From JBBQWS01 sp038210415 (GTDB lineage: Bacteria > Actinomycetota > Actinomycetes > Prado026), in assembly GCA_038210415.1 (NCBI GenBank), contig JBBQWS010000026.1, forward strand, positions 1 to 43,271: DNA of 43,271 nucleotides, in the 5' to 3' direction. Position numbers and translations under genes: made by a program. The notes beneath the pieces were generated by a model that did not search any database, was not told the DNA's origin, and worked only from the letters and a program-made list of their open reading frames with translations. This document shows, piece after piece, positions 25,069-33,637 of this stretch; positions within the stretch are counted from its first letter, which is position 1, and every line of letters starts with the position of its first letter.

Positions 25069-25403
25069 GCCGGCGGCCGGCCCCGCTTCTGCTCGGCCGC
25101 CTTGCGCGCGGTCCAGTCGCGCATCCGCTTCGGGTAGCCGACCAGGGCGGCGTCGTACGACGGGATGCCGAGCTGGTTCGCCCACTCGTGGACGACCTGC
25201 GGCGATGGCACGCGACGCCGGGTCCACTCACCCGACGACGCCACGAGCACGACGGTGGTCTCCGTCACGGTGGTACGCGGCTCGACGAACGCCTCGACCC
25301 CGGTGTGGCTGCGGGCGAACTCCTCAAGGTCCATCCGGTCCTGAGATACAGCTGTGCGGAGCACTCCCGGACGGCCCCGCCGAAAGCGATCGAACAACCC
25401 CAC
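25065..25403 (-). CDS. conserved hypothetical protein next to lpdA
   Basis: 112 residues, basic at both ends, beginning GLFDRFRRGRPGVLRT and with a centre containing FVEPRTTVTETTVVLVASSGEWTRRRV (in parts) that reads as alternating beta strands. The C-terminal helix is rich in Arg/Lys (MRDWTARKAAEQKRGRPPA). GTG at 25403 is preferred because GGAGGGTGAC lies just upstream; the open frame extends further but without coding character. The stop shares the bases CTAG with the pepA stop. No membrane part and no known motif. Function unknown. Confidence 0.72.
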   Translation of the reverse strand: MGLFDRFRRGRPGVLRTAVSQDRMDLEEFARSHTGVEAFVEPRTTVTETTVVLVASSGEWTRRRVPSPQVVHEWANQLGIPSYDAALVGYPKRMRDWTARKAAEQKRGRPPA

Positions 25404-25561
25404 GTCACCCTCCAGAGCCGGACTCGTGCGCCCACGGTAGCCGCCCGCCCCGGTCGGTGTGGCGGGTCGGCCCGGACGGGTTGGTGAGCATCCGGCCGGT
25501 GGTGACAGGATGGGTTCACCGACGCACGGAACAGCATGCTCGCGAGCCCGAGGAGAACAAC

Positions 25562-26950
25562 GTGGCGGAGAACGCCGAGACTTCGTTCGACATCGTGATC
25601 CTTGGCGGCGGAAGCGGCGGCTACGCCTGCGCCCTGCGCGCATCCGAGCTCGGGCTCAGTGTCGCCCTGATCGAGAAGAACAAGCTCGGCGGCACCTGCT
25701 TGCACTACGGCTGCATCCCGACCAAGGCCCTGCTGCACGCCGCAGAGATCGCCGACGGCGCCCGCGACGCCGAGCAGTTCGGAGTCAGAGCAACCCTCGA
25801 CGGCATCGACATGAAGGGGGTCAACAACTACAAGGACCAGGTGATCAGCCGGCTGTACAAGGGCCTGCAGGGTCTGGTCAAGAGCCGCGGTGTGACCTAC
25901 ATCGAGGGCGAGGGTCGGCTGTCGTCGCCCACCACCGTGCACATCGGCGACACCGCGTACACCGGGAAGCACATCGTCCTCGCGACCGGCTCGTACGCTC
26001 GCAGCCTGCCCGGCCTCGAGGTCGACGGCGGTCGGGTCGTGACCAGCGACCACGCCCTGACGCTCGACTACGTGCCGCGTTCGGCCGTCATCCTCGGCGG
26101 CGGCGTCATCGGCGTCGAGTTCGCGAGCGTGTGGAAGTCGTTCGGCGCCGACGTCACCGTCATCGAGGCGCTCCCCCACCTCGTCCCGGCCGAGGACGAA
26201 GCCAACTCCAAGCTGCTCGAGCGCGCCGTCCGCAAACGCGGCATCGCGTTCGAGCTCGGGGTCCGCTTCAGCGGGGTCGAGCACACCGCCACCGGGGTGC
26301 GGGTCTCGCTCGAGAACGGCAAGACCTTCGACGCCGACCTGCTGCTGGTCGCCGTCGGACGCGGCCCCGTCTCGTCCGGCCTCGGCTATGAGCAGGCCGG
26401 CGTCACGGTCGACCGCGGCTACGTCCAGGTCGACGAGTACTGCCGCACCGGCGTCGCAGGCATCTACGCCGTGGGCGACCTGATCCCGACGCTGCAGCTG
26501 GCCCACGTCGGCTTCGCTGAGGGCATCCTGGTGGCCGAGCACATCGGCGGCCTGAACCCGCGGCCGATCGACTACGACGGGGTCCCGCGGATCGCGTACT
26601 GCGAGCCTGAGGTCGCCTCGGTCGGACTCACCGAGGTGCAGGCGCGAGCAAAGTTCGGCGACGAGCAGATCACCACCGTCGGCTACGACCTCGCCGGCAA
26701 CGGAAAGGCGCAGATCCTGAAGACGGCCGGTGCAGTCAAGCTCGTCGCGGTGAAGAACGGGCCCGTAGTCGGTGTCCACATGGTCGGTGCCCGGGTCGGT
26801 GAGCTCATCGCCGAGGCCCAGCTGATCTACAACTGGGAGGCCGAGGCTGACGACGTCGCCAGCCTGCTGCACGCCCACCCGACTCAGTCGGAGGCCATGG
26901 GCGAGGCCCATCTGGCCCTCGCCGGGAAACCGCTGCACAGCCACGGCTGA
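25562..26950 (+). CDS. lpdA: dihydrolipoyl dehydrogenase (E3)
   Basis: Flavoprotein that reoxidises dihydrolipoyl groups of 2-oxoacid dehydrogenase complexes and the glycine cleavage system, passing electrons to NAD+. 462 residues. The FAD motif is ILGGGSGGYACALRASELG; the redox disulfide Cys46/Cys51 is in GGTCLHYGCIPTK; the NAD site is VILGGGVIGVEFASVW; a second FAD segment is GIYAVGDLI; and the active dyad is His439 and Glu444 in HAHPTQSE. GTG at 25562 has GAGGAG eight bases upstream. It precedes the E2 gene by 87 bases on the same strand, a common pairing. All key residues are intact. Confidence 0.96.
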   Translation: MAENAETSFDIVILGGGSGGYACALRASELGLSVALIEKNKLGGTCLHYGCIPTKALLHAAEIADGARDAEQFGVRATLDGIDMKGVNNYKDQVISRLYKGLQGLVKSRGVTYIEGEGRLSSPTTVHIGDTAYTGKHIVLATGSYARSLPGLEVDGGRVVTSDHALTLDYVPRSAVILGGGVIGVEFASVWKSFGADVTVIEALPHLVPAEDEANSKLLERAVRKRGIAFELGVRFSGVEHTATGVRVSLENGKTFDADLLLVAVGRGPVSSGLGYEQAGVTVDRGYVQVDEYCRTGVAGIYAVGDLIPTLQLAHVGFAEGILVAEHIGGLNPRPIDYDGVPRIAYCEPEVASVGLTEVQARAKFGDEQITTVGYDLAGNGKAQILKTAGAVKLVAVKNGPVVGVHMVGARVGELIAEAQLIYNWEAEADDVASLLHAHPTQSEAMGEAHLALAGKPLHSHG

Positions 26951-27037
26951 CCAGTCGCTCTATGCTCCAGACGGAGGCCCCAAGCCGGACCGGCAACACC
27001 CCATGAATCTGCCTTCCAGAATGAGGAGTCGACGCAC

Positions 27038-28807
27038 ATGACGGTCTCCGTCACGATGCCCCAGCTCGGCGAGAGCGTGACCGAGGGAACTGTCACCCGT
27101 TGGCTCAAGGCCGAGGGCGACACGGTCCAGGCCGACGAACCGCTCGTCGAGGTGTCCACCGACAAGGTCGACACCGAGATCCCGGCTCCTTCCTCCGGCG
27201 TCCTGATCCGGATCTCGGCGCGCGAGGACGACGTCGTCCTGGTCGGCGGCGAGCTCGGGGTGATCGGCGAGTCCGCCGACGCGGCCGTTCCGTCCGAGTC
27301 GACCACCGTCGCACCACCTGCCGAGGCTCCTGCAGCGGTCGACTCGGCGCCAGCAGCGGTCGACTCGGCGCCAGCAGCGCCTGTGGTGGCCGAGCCGGCT
27401 CCCGTGGCCGCCGCCGCTCCCGTGGCCGCTGCGAGCACATCGACAACGAGCACCGCGGTCGTGCTGCCGGCCCTCGGCGAGAGCGTCACCGAAGGCACCG
27501 TCACTCGCTGGCTCAAGGCGGTCGGTGACAGTGTCCAGGCCGACGAGCCGCTCGTGGAGGTGTCCACCGACACGGTCGACACCGAGATCCCGGCCCCCAG
27601 CTCGGGCACCCTGATCGAGATCACCGCGGCCGAGGACAGCACGGTCCTCGTGGGCGGACAGCTCGGCCTGATCGGTTCCAACGGCTCTGCGCCGGCTGCC
27701 GCGCCAGCTCCTGCGGCCGCCCCGGCGACGTCCGCACCCGCTCCGGCCCCAGCGGCCCCAGCGACTCCGGCGACTCCGGCGACCCCCGTGCCTCCCGCAG
27801 CACCCAGCCCCGTCGCCGCAGCAGCCGCGGTCGAGGACGCCGAGAACGCGGACTCGTACGTCACTCCGCTGGTCCGCAAGCTCGCCGGAGCGAACGGCAT
27901 CGACCTGAGCACGTTGACGGGCACCGGGATCGGCGGCCGGATCCGCAAGCAGGACGTCCTGGAAGCCGCGCAGGCCCGCAAGGACGCCGAGCTGGCTGCC
28001 GCAAAGGCCGCGGTTGCCGCGCCCGCCCCTGCCGCTGTGGCGGCTGCCCCTGCGGCCGCTGCCGCTCCCGCCGCTGCAGCTCTCAGGGGCCGGACCGAGC
28101 CGATGAGTCGGCTGCGCAAGGTCATCGCCGAGCGCATGGTGTCGTCGCTGCAGACGTCGGCGCAGCTCACCACCGTCACCGAGGTCGACGTCACCCGGAT
28201 CGCAGCGCTGCGGCAGCGGGCCAAGGCGGAGTTCGCCAGCCGTGAAGGCGTCAAGCTGTCGTTCCTGCCGTTCTTCGCCAAGGCCGCGATCGAGGCGCTC
28301 AAGGTCTACCCGAACGTCAACGCCAGCATCGACACCGCCGCCGGGACGGTGACCTACCACGAGGCTGAGCACCTCGGCGTCGCGGTCGACACCGAGCGGG
28401 GCCTGCTCGTTCCGGTCATCCGGGACGCCGGCGACCTGTCGATCGGCGGACTGGCGCGCAAGATCACCGACCTCGCCGACCGAACCCGCGGCAACAAGAT
28501 CACCCCCGACGAGCTCTCCGGAGGCACGTTCACGCTGACCAACACCGGCAGCCGAGGCGCTCTCTTCGACACCCCGATCATCAACCAGCCGCAGGTCGCG
28601 ATCCTGGGCACCGGCGCGGTGGTGAAGCGCCCGATCGTCGTGACCGATCCGACCACCGGTACGGACGGCATCGCGATCCGCTCGATGGTCTACCTGGCGC
28701 TCACCTACGACCACCGGCTCGTCGACGGCGCGGATGCCGCGCGCTTCCTTGTCACGATGAAGACCCGGCTCGAAGAGGGCGCGTTCGAGAGCGACCTCGG
28801 CCTCTGA
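27038..28807 (+). CDS. sucB: 2-oxoacid dehydrogenase E2 with two lipoyl domains (dihydrolipoamide acyltransferase)
   Basis: Core acyltransferase of the pyruvate and/or 2-oxoglutarate dehydrogenase complex; the mycobacterial counterpart (DlaT) serves pyruvate dehydrogenase. 589 residues: lipoyl domain 1 (1-77) with lysine Lys43 in STDKVDTEI; lipoyl domain 2 (about 137-213), where the same position is Thr179 (STDTVDTEI); Ala/Pro linkers; E3-binding domain near 273-310; and the catalytic domain to the end, with His559 and Asp563 in DHRLVDGADAARF. ATG at 27038 follows GAGGAG. Domain 2 thus lacks the residue that carries lipoate. The enzyme should still work through domain 1. Single E2 genes with two or three lipoyl domains are normal in the phylum; the Lys to Thr change is not. 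Confidence 0.94.
   Translation: MTVSVTMPQLGESVTEGTVTRWLKAEGDTVQADEPLVEVSTDKVDTEIPAPSSGVLIRISAREDDVVLVGGELGVIGESADAAVPSESTTVAPPAEAPAAVDSAPAAVDSAPAAPVVAEPAPVAAAAPVAAASTSTTSTAVVLPALGESVTEGTVTRWLKAVGDSVQADEPLVEVSTDTVDTEIPAPSSGTLIEITAAEDSTVLVGGQLGLIGSNGSAPAAAPAPAAAPATSAPAPAPAAPATPATPATPVPPAAPSPVAAAAAVEDAENADSYVTPLVRKLAGANGIDLSTLTGTGIGGRIRKQDVLEAAQARKDAELAAAKAAVAAPAPAAVAAAPAAAAAPAAAALRGRTEPMSRLRKVIAERMVSSLQTSAQLTTVTEVDVTRIAALRQRAKAEFASREGVKLSFLPFFAKAAIEALKVYPNVNASIDTAAGTVTYHEAEHLGVAVDTERGLLVPVIRDAGDLSIGGLARKITDLADRTRGNKITPDELSGGTFTLTNTGSRGALFDTPIINQPQVAILGTGAVVKRPIVVTDPTTGTDGIAIRSMVYLALTYDHRLVDGADAARFLVTMKTRLEEGAFESDLGL
27332..27373 (+). repeat. 21-bp exact tandem duplication in the sucB linker
   Basis: Two identical 21-base units (27332-27352 and 27353-27373), starting GCAGCGGTCGACTCGGCGCC, followed by the first bases of a third. 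In frame they encode AAVDSAP twice within the flexible linker between the two lipoyl domains. Such linkers tolerate length change, so slippage is the likely origin. Confidence 0.9.
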
Positions 28808-28876
28808 CCGGGCTCTTGTACGTTCGGGCCGCACCCTTGGGTGGCTACCCAGCCGGACGAGGGGCACGATGAGGCC

Positions 28877-29761
28877 ATGAAGATCGCTGTGACCGGAGCC
28901 TCCGGGCTGATCGGTTCCGCCTTGGTTCCTGCTCTGCGCGACGGTGGGCACGAGGTGGTGCGACTGGTTCGCCGAGCGCCCACCTCGCCGGACGAGGTGC
29001 GGTGGGACCCCGCGGCCGGCACCGTTGACCGCGAGGGGTTGGCCGGCACCGAAGCGGTGGTGCACCTGGCCGGAGCGGGGGTGGGCGACCACCGCTGGAC
29101 GGACGCCTACAAGCGAGAGATCCATGACAGCCGGACCCTCGGCACCTCGACCATCGCCCGGGCCATGGCACAGCTCGATCCGCTCCCCCGGGTGCTCGTC
29201 TCTGCATCGGCTATTGGCTACTACGGCGACACGGGCGACCGAGCAGTCGACGAGTCCAGCCCACGTGGCGCCGGCTTCCTCGCGGAGGTCGTCGAGGACT
29301 GGGAGGCGGCGGCGGATGCGGCCCGAACCGCCGGGATTCGCGTGGTGCATCCGCGGTCCGGGTTGGTGATGGCCCGCAAGGGCGGCGCGTGGGGGCGACT
29401 GCTGCCGCTGGTCAAGCTCGGGCTGGGCGGCAGGCTCGGCAGCGGTCGACAGTACTGGAGCTTCATCACCCTGGCGGACGAGGTACGCGCCCTGTCGTTC
29501 CTGCTCGACGGCGCTGTGACCGGCCCGGTCAACCTGACGGCTCCGGCGCCCGCGACCAATGCCGAGGTGACGCGGGCGATGGGTGCGTCCCTGCACCGGC
29601 CGACGATCCTGCCGGTGCCGGCGTTCGCACTGAAGATCGTTCTCGGGGAGTTCTCGTCCGAGGTGCTGGGTTCGGCCAGGGTCCTGCCCAAGGTGCTGGA
29701 GGAGGCGGGGTTCAGCTTCCGGCACCCCGACCTGGCGAGCGCGGTGGCCACGCTCAGCTGA
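28877..29761 (+). CDS. TIGR01777 family epimerase-like protein (NAD-binding, SDR fold)
   Basis: 294 residues with a Rossmann fold: VTGASGLIGSALVPAL at the front, VVHLAGAGVGDHRWTDAYKREI (in parts), SRTLGTSTIARA, the segment SASAIGYYGDTG where the usual active-site YxxxK is modified, and GQYWSFITLADEV-like text that defines the TIGR01777 group. ATG at 28877 follows GAGG; a GTG at 28841 is less likely. It lies 69 bases after the E2 gene on the same strand, as Rv2216 does in M. tuberculosis. The substrate is unknown; the annotation nucleotide-sugar epimerase is only a fold name. The stop overlaps the converging pseudokinase gene by eight bases. Confidence 0.9.
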   Translation: MKIAVTGASGLIGSALVPALRDGGHEVVRLVRRAPTSPDEVRWDPAAGTVDREGLAGTEAVVHLAGAGVGDHRWTDAYKREIHDSRTLGTSTIARAMAQLDPLPRVLVSASAIGYYGDTGDRAVDESSPRGAGFLAEVVEDWEAAADAARTAGIRVVHPRSGLVMARKGGAWGRLLPLVKLGLGGRLGSGRQYWSFITLADEVRALSFLLDGAVTGPVNLTAPAPATNAEVTRAMGASLHRPTILPVPAFALKIVLGEFSSEVLGSARVLPKVLEEAGFSFRHPDLASAVATLS

Positions 29762-31019
29762 CCTGGGTCGTGTCGGATACGAGCCACCGCCCGCCGAACC
29801 ACGCGAGCTCCACGGTCCAGCGGGTCGGGCCGCGGGACGGACGCTCGACCACCGCGCGCCCGTCGCTGCCCACCAACGTGTAGGCGGACGCCCGATCGGC
29901 GACGGCCAGCAGCACCCGACGACCGTCGCTGCGGAGCAGCCGTACGCTCTCGAGCGAGAGTGCCTGACCGCGGGGGCGAAGCCTCTGGTTGACCAGCGCG
30001 GCGAGCGCCTCGCCGTCGCGAGCCAGCGCGGACGAGCCCGGCGCGTCCGCCGAGCCGAGGCCTGCCGGGTCGGCCAGCTCGAACGCCTGGACTCGCGCCT
30101 GGTCGAGCCCGCTCAGGATCCCCTCCCAGCGCCCCCCGGCCGGGAACACCGGCAGATCCGTGGCCGCAATCACCGACCGCGGAGCAGACCGCGGCCCGGA
30201 GGCCGTCTCGGATGCGCGATCGGCGAAATGCGCCCAACCGAGCCCCAGCAGCACTGCGACGGCGAGCCCACCAGCGACCGCGAGCGCACGACCGCCGACC
30301 TGCCGCAACGCCGGCCACCGCTGTCGACCGTTGTCCTGGCGGGCCATTCCGGCGGTCGCCGGGATCACCGGGAGGGTGAGCGGTTTGGGCGGGCAGGCGA
30401 AGGTCAGCTCTCGCACCAGGTCCGCGGCCCCGACGATGTCGTCGACCCGATCGGATGCAGCGACCCTGCGCAGGAGCGAACCCAGCTTGTCGGGCAGAGG
30501 TTCCTCAGCGATCTCGAGCAGCATCCCGCAGAGCGCGGACAGATCGGCCATCTGTTCGACCGGACCAGTCGTGCCCCTGCGTACCGAGCTCGCGTCGAGC
30601 ATCGGACGTCCGTCGGCGTCGACGACGACGCTGGCGGTGACGAGGGCGCAATGGGCGAGGCCACGGTCGTGCATCATCGCCAGCGCGCGCGCCACCGCGA
30701 CGCCGACTGTCACCACCTCACCCGGCAGCAGCCGCCGGTCGCCGAGCAGCTGGTCGAGCCCGCCATGAGCGGCGTACGCGGATGTCGTCCAGGCCCGCCC
30801 GTCGACGTCACGCACCTGCTGCGCGACGAGCAGGTGCGGATGCCTCGGCAGGTCGGTGCCGGCGTGGGTCTCACCGCCGGGCCGCACGACGACGACGAGA
30901 CCGCTGGCCAGCTCGACGGCCAGCCAGGGCGGCCCGTCACCGGTCGCGCGGAGCGGACGCCGGACAGCGAATCCGGCGATCGTCGGCTGCTGGGTCGTCG
31001 AGGGTGCGTTGGGGGTCAC
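29754..31019 (-). CDS. membrane protein with kinase-like (pseudokinase) N-terminal domain
   Basis: 421 residues. Residues 1 to about 225 resemble a degenerate protein kinase: the helix VGVAVARALAMMHDRGLAHCALVTASVVVDADGRPMLD (in parts) aligns with the HRDLKPxN...DFG region, but the catalytic Asp and the Lys are absent (HCALVTASV) and DFG reads LDA. A single membrane helix lies at about 237-258 (GGLAVAVLLGLGW), followed by an outer domain of about 155 residues with no Cys. Start GTG at 31019; an AGG sits ten bases upstream. Divergent from the FAD oxidoreductase. Function unknown: a scaffold or sensor like the pseudokinase part of mycobacterial MviN is one possibility. Confidence 0.78.
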   Translation of the reverse strand: MTPNAPSTTQQPTIAGFAVRRPLRATGDGPPWLAVELASGLVVVVRPGGETHAGTDLPRHPHLLVAQQVRDVDGRAWTTSAYAAHGGLDQLLGDRRLLPGEVVTVGVAVARALAMMHDRGLAHCALVTASVVVDADGRPMLDASSVRRGTTGPVEQMADLSALCGMLLEIAEEPLPDKLGSLLRRVAASDRVDDIVGAADLVRELTFACPPKPLTLPVIPATAGMARQDNGRQRWPALRQVGGRALAVAGGLAVAVLLGLGWAHFADRASETASGPRSAPRSVIAATDLPVFPAGGRWEGILSGLDQARVQAFELADPAGLGSADAPGSSALARDGEALAALVNQRLRPRGQALSLESVRLLRSDGRRVLLAVADRASAYTLVGSDGRAVVERPSRGPTRWTVELAWFGGRWLVSDTTQVS

Positions 31020-31109
31020 GGTGCAAGCCTGCCCGGTCGAGCGGTGAGGCTGCTCGCGTCATCCACAGGCGCGCGAGCGTCCGGTCCACCGGCCCGGTAG
31101 GTTCGCTTC

Positions 31110-32426
31110 GTGCCCTTGCCGACAGGACCCGACCACGACGTCGTGGTCGTCGGCGCCGGGCTCGCCGGTCTCTGCGCTGCGCTGCACCTGACGGCAGCCG
31201 GCCTCGACGTCGCCTTGGTCGAGGCGTCCGACGGGGTGGGTGGCCGAGTCCGCACCGACGCCGTCGGCGGGCTGCTCCTCGACCGAGGCTTCCAGCTCTA
31301 CAACCCCGCGTACCCCGAAGGCCGGCGGGTGCTCGACCACGATGCGCTCGATCTCCGGCCGTTCACCCCCGGGGTGCTGGTCGCCTTCGGCGGCCGGCGC
31401 TACGCACTCGCCGACCCGCGTCGGGTCCCTTCCTGGGCCCGCGACGCGTTGAGCGCCCCGGTGGGCAGCATGGCCGACAAGGTGCGCTTCGCCGCATACG
31501 CCCTTAGGGTCTCCCGCACCAGCGCTGACGACCTGCTCGCTGCCTCCGACGGCTCCGCCGATGCAGCACTGCGCGCCGCCGGCATCAGCGACCGACTGCT
31601 CGACACCGTGCTGCGGCCCTTCCTGTCCGGCGTCTTCCTCGAGGACGAGCTGGCCACGTCACGGCGGTTCCTCGACCTCGTCCTCCGCACGTTCGTCGCG
31701 GCCACGCCGTGCGTCCCGGCGGCCGGCATGGGTGCGATCCCAGCTCAGCTCGCGGCACGCCTGCCGCCCGGCTGCGTCCGGCTCGGGGTGCGGGTCGATC
31801 GGCTCACGGACGACGGGGTCGCGCTCGGACCTGATCGCGACGTGAACCCCTCCGGGTCGTTGCGGGCCCGTGCCGTCGTGGTGGCGACCGACTCCCGCAC
31901 GGCCGCGACGCTGCTGCCCGGCCTGGACGTGCCGTCCGCGCACAGCGTCACGACGTGGTATCACCTCGCCGACATCGAAGGCGCCGCGCTGTCTCGGGGT
32001 CGCCCGGTGCTGGTCGTCGACGGCCAGCGGCGCGGCCCGGTCGTCAACTCGGTGGTGCTCACGCACGCCGCGCCGAGCTACGCCGACGGCGGCCGGGTCC
32101 TCGTCTCGACCTCCGTGCTGGGTCTGCACGACCGTTCGCCCGGCTCCACCACCGAGCGCGAGGTCCGCGGTCACCTCGGCATCATGTACGGCGTCGACAC
32201 GCGCGGCTGGGAGGCCGTCGCGTCGTACCCGATCCGCGACGCCCTGCCGGCGATGAGTCCCCCGCTCGACGTCCGGCGCGACGTGCGGTGCGGTCCAGGG
32301 CGGTACGTCTGCGGCGACCACCGCGACACCTCGTCGATCCAGGGGGCCATGGTCTCGGGGCGTCGAGCCGCCGAGGCTGTCCTCGCCGACCTGGACGGCC
32401 CGACTCCCCCGGAGGAAGACAAGTGA
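31110..32426 (+). CDS. NAD(P)/FAD-dependent oxidoreductase, amine-oxidase/desaturase-like
   Basis: 438 residues. It begins with the dinucleotide motif VVVVGAGLAGLCAALHLTAAG and the flavin signature EASDGVGGRVRTD. A substrate-domain follows, and the C-terminal FAD segment YVCGDHRDTSSIQGAMVSGRRAAEAVL resembles carotenoid or phytoene desaturase and protoporphyrinogen oxidase relatives. The substrate cannot be deduced. GTG at 31110 is the only start ahead of the FAD motif. The 3' end overlaps the peptidase gene as GTGA, so the two genes form a pair. Confidence 0.88.
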   Translation: MPLPTGPDHDVVVVGAGLAGLCAALHLTAAGLDVALVEASDGVGGRVRTDAVGGLLLDRGFQLYNPAYPEGRRVLDHDALDLRPFTPGVLVAFGGRRYALADPRRVPSWARDALSAPVGSMADKVRFAAYALRVSRTSADDLLAASDGSADAALRAAGISDRLLDTVLRPFLSGVFLEDELATSRRFLDLVLRTFVAATPCVPAAGMGAIPAQLAARLPPGCVRLGVRVDRLTDDGVALGPDRDVNPSGSLRARAVVVATDSRTAATLLPGLDVPSAHSVTTWYHLADIEGAALSRGRPVLVVDGQRRGPVVNSVVLTHAAPSYADGGRVLVSTSVLGLHDRSPGSTTEREVRGHLGIMYGVDTRGWEAVASYPIRDALPAMSPPLDVRRDVRCGPGRYVCGDHRDTSSIQGAMVSGRRAAEAVLADLDGPTPPEEDK

Positions 32427-33163
32427 CACCGCCCGTGCCTCGCATCCTTGCCACCAGTGGCGGCTTCCGGCCCACGGACCGGTACGGCGTGCTCGAGCCG
32501 GCTGGACTGATGCGCGAGGCGTTGCGGCTCACCGGACGCGACCGGCCCAAGGTCGCGTTCGTGCTGACGGCCAGCGGCGACGACCGCGGGTACCTCTCCC
32601 GGATGTACTCCGCGTTCCGCGGCTGGTCCGTCGACGTGACCCACCTCGAGCTTTTCCCTCAGCCGAACGCCGACCCGCGCGAGCTCTTGCTGGGCCAGGA
32701 TGTGGTCTGGGTCGGCGGTGGGTCCGTGGCGAACCTGCTGGCCGTCTGGCGGGTCCACGGGCTCGACGAGGTGCTGCGCGACGCCTGGGAGCAGGGGGTC
32801 GTGCTCGGCGGGGTCAGCGCGGGATCGATCTGCTGGCACCTGGGCGGCCCCACCGACTCGTTCGGCCCGACCCTCGAGCCGGTCACCGACGGGCTGGCGC
32901 TCGTGCCGTACGGCAACGGCGTCCACTACGACTCCGAGGCGCACCGCCGTCCGCTGGTGCACCAGCTCGTCGCAGACGGCGTGCTGCCGGTCACCTATGC
33001 CACCGACGACGGCGTGGGCATCCTCTACGAGGGCACCGAGCCGGTGCGGGTCGTGCACGACGACGAGGTCGACCCGATGACCGGCCCAACGGCGTACCGG
33101 GTCGAGCTCTCAGGCGGCAGGGTCGATGAGACCAGACTCGGGTCCGGTCTCATCGCCGGCTGA
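32423..33163 (+). CDS. peptidase family S51 (dipeptidase E-like)
   Basis: 246 residues, cytoplasmic. Features of the S51 family are the GGGSVANLLAVWR turn, the nucleophile elbow GVSAGSICW with the catalytic Ser, and the region YGNGVHYDSEAHRRPL that follows. E. coli PepE cleaves Asp-X dipeptides and the family also includes cyanophycinase; the substrate here is not known. GTG at 32423 has GGAGGAAG just upstream and overlaps the FAD oxidoreductase stop, so translation is probably coupled. Confidence 0.88.
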   Translation: MTPPVPRILATSGGFRPTDRYGVLEPAGLMREALRLTGRDRPKVAFVLTASGDDRGYLSRMYSAFRGWSVDVTHLELFPQPNADPRELLLGQDVVWVGGGSVANLLAVWRVHGLDEVLRDAWEQGVVLGGVSAGSICWHLGGPTDSFGPTLEPVTDGLALVPYGNGVHYDSEAHRRPLVHQLVADGVLPVTYATDDGVGILYEGTEPVRVVHDDEVDPMTGPTAYRVELSGGRVDETRLGSGLIAG

Positions 33164-33179
33164 CGGTCGATAGCCTCGG

Positions 33180-33542
33180 TCAGGCGGGCACCGGGCCGAA
33201 GTCGTTGGCGCCGGATGTGCCCGCTGAGGCGAGGAAGACGAGCAGGACGATCGGGCCCACGATCGGGATGATCGAGATCCAGTACCACGAGCCGGAGTAG
33301 TTGGTGTCGTGCAGGCGCCGCACCGTCGCGGAGATCGAGGGGACGAGCAGGCCGATCGCGAAGGCAGCCAGGGCGATGAAGAAGGGGAAGCCGATCTTCG
33401 GCACCACCAGCGCGAGGATCACGAGCGCGGCGTAGAGGACCACGAAGAACAGGTAGAAGCACCAGTACTCCGGTCAGGCGGCTCGTCCCTCGAACGTCGA
33501 GTACTTGGCCACGCAAGTCCGGATCGACGTGCTGAACGACAT
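33180..33542 (-). pseudogene. DUF805 membrane protein gene interrupted by an in-frame TGA
   Basis: Read from an ATG at 33542, which has GGAAAGG close upstream, the frame gives 22 residues of a good DUF805 N-terminus (SFSTSIRTCVAKYSTFEGRAA). It then meets TGA at 33474-33476 and continues in the same frame with PEYWCFYLFFVVLYAALVIL and four hydrophobic stretches including the signature RLHDTNYSGSWYW. The family usually has Arg or Ser just before EYW, so a CGA to TGA change explains the break. A shortened protein could start at GTG 33443, but it would lose the conserved first helix. Read-through of the TGA or a sequencing error cannot be excluded. DUF805 function is unknown. Confidence 0.85.
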
Positions 33543-33637
33543 CGGCCTTTCCCGTTTCGGCCGGGTCCGACGCCCGGCTGCGGGGACACTGTGTCGCATC
33601 GGGACCGCCCGCACCGGGCGACGTGCAGGGCGATCCG

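Noticed and set aside
26960..29725. A 921-codon open frame on the minus strand
   Set aside because: It is antisense to sucB and the TIGR01777 gene, both with clear family motifs. Its translation is rich in Arg, Asp, Gly and His without any recognisable domain, as expected for shadow frames in high-GC DNA.
33180..33443. A shorter intact DUF805 protein starting at GTG 33443
   Set aside because: It would lack the conserved N-terminal segment that is present in frame upstream of the TGA. The ribosome binding site belongs to the ATG at 33542.
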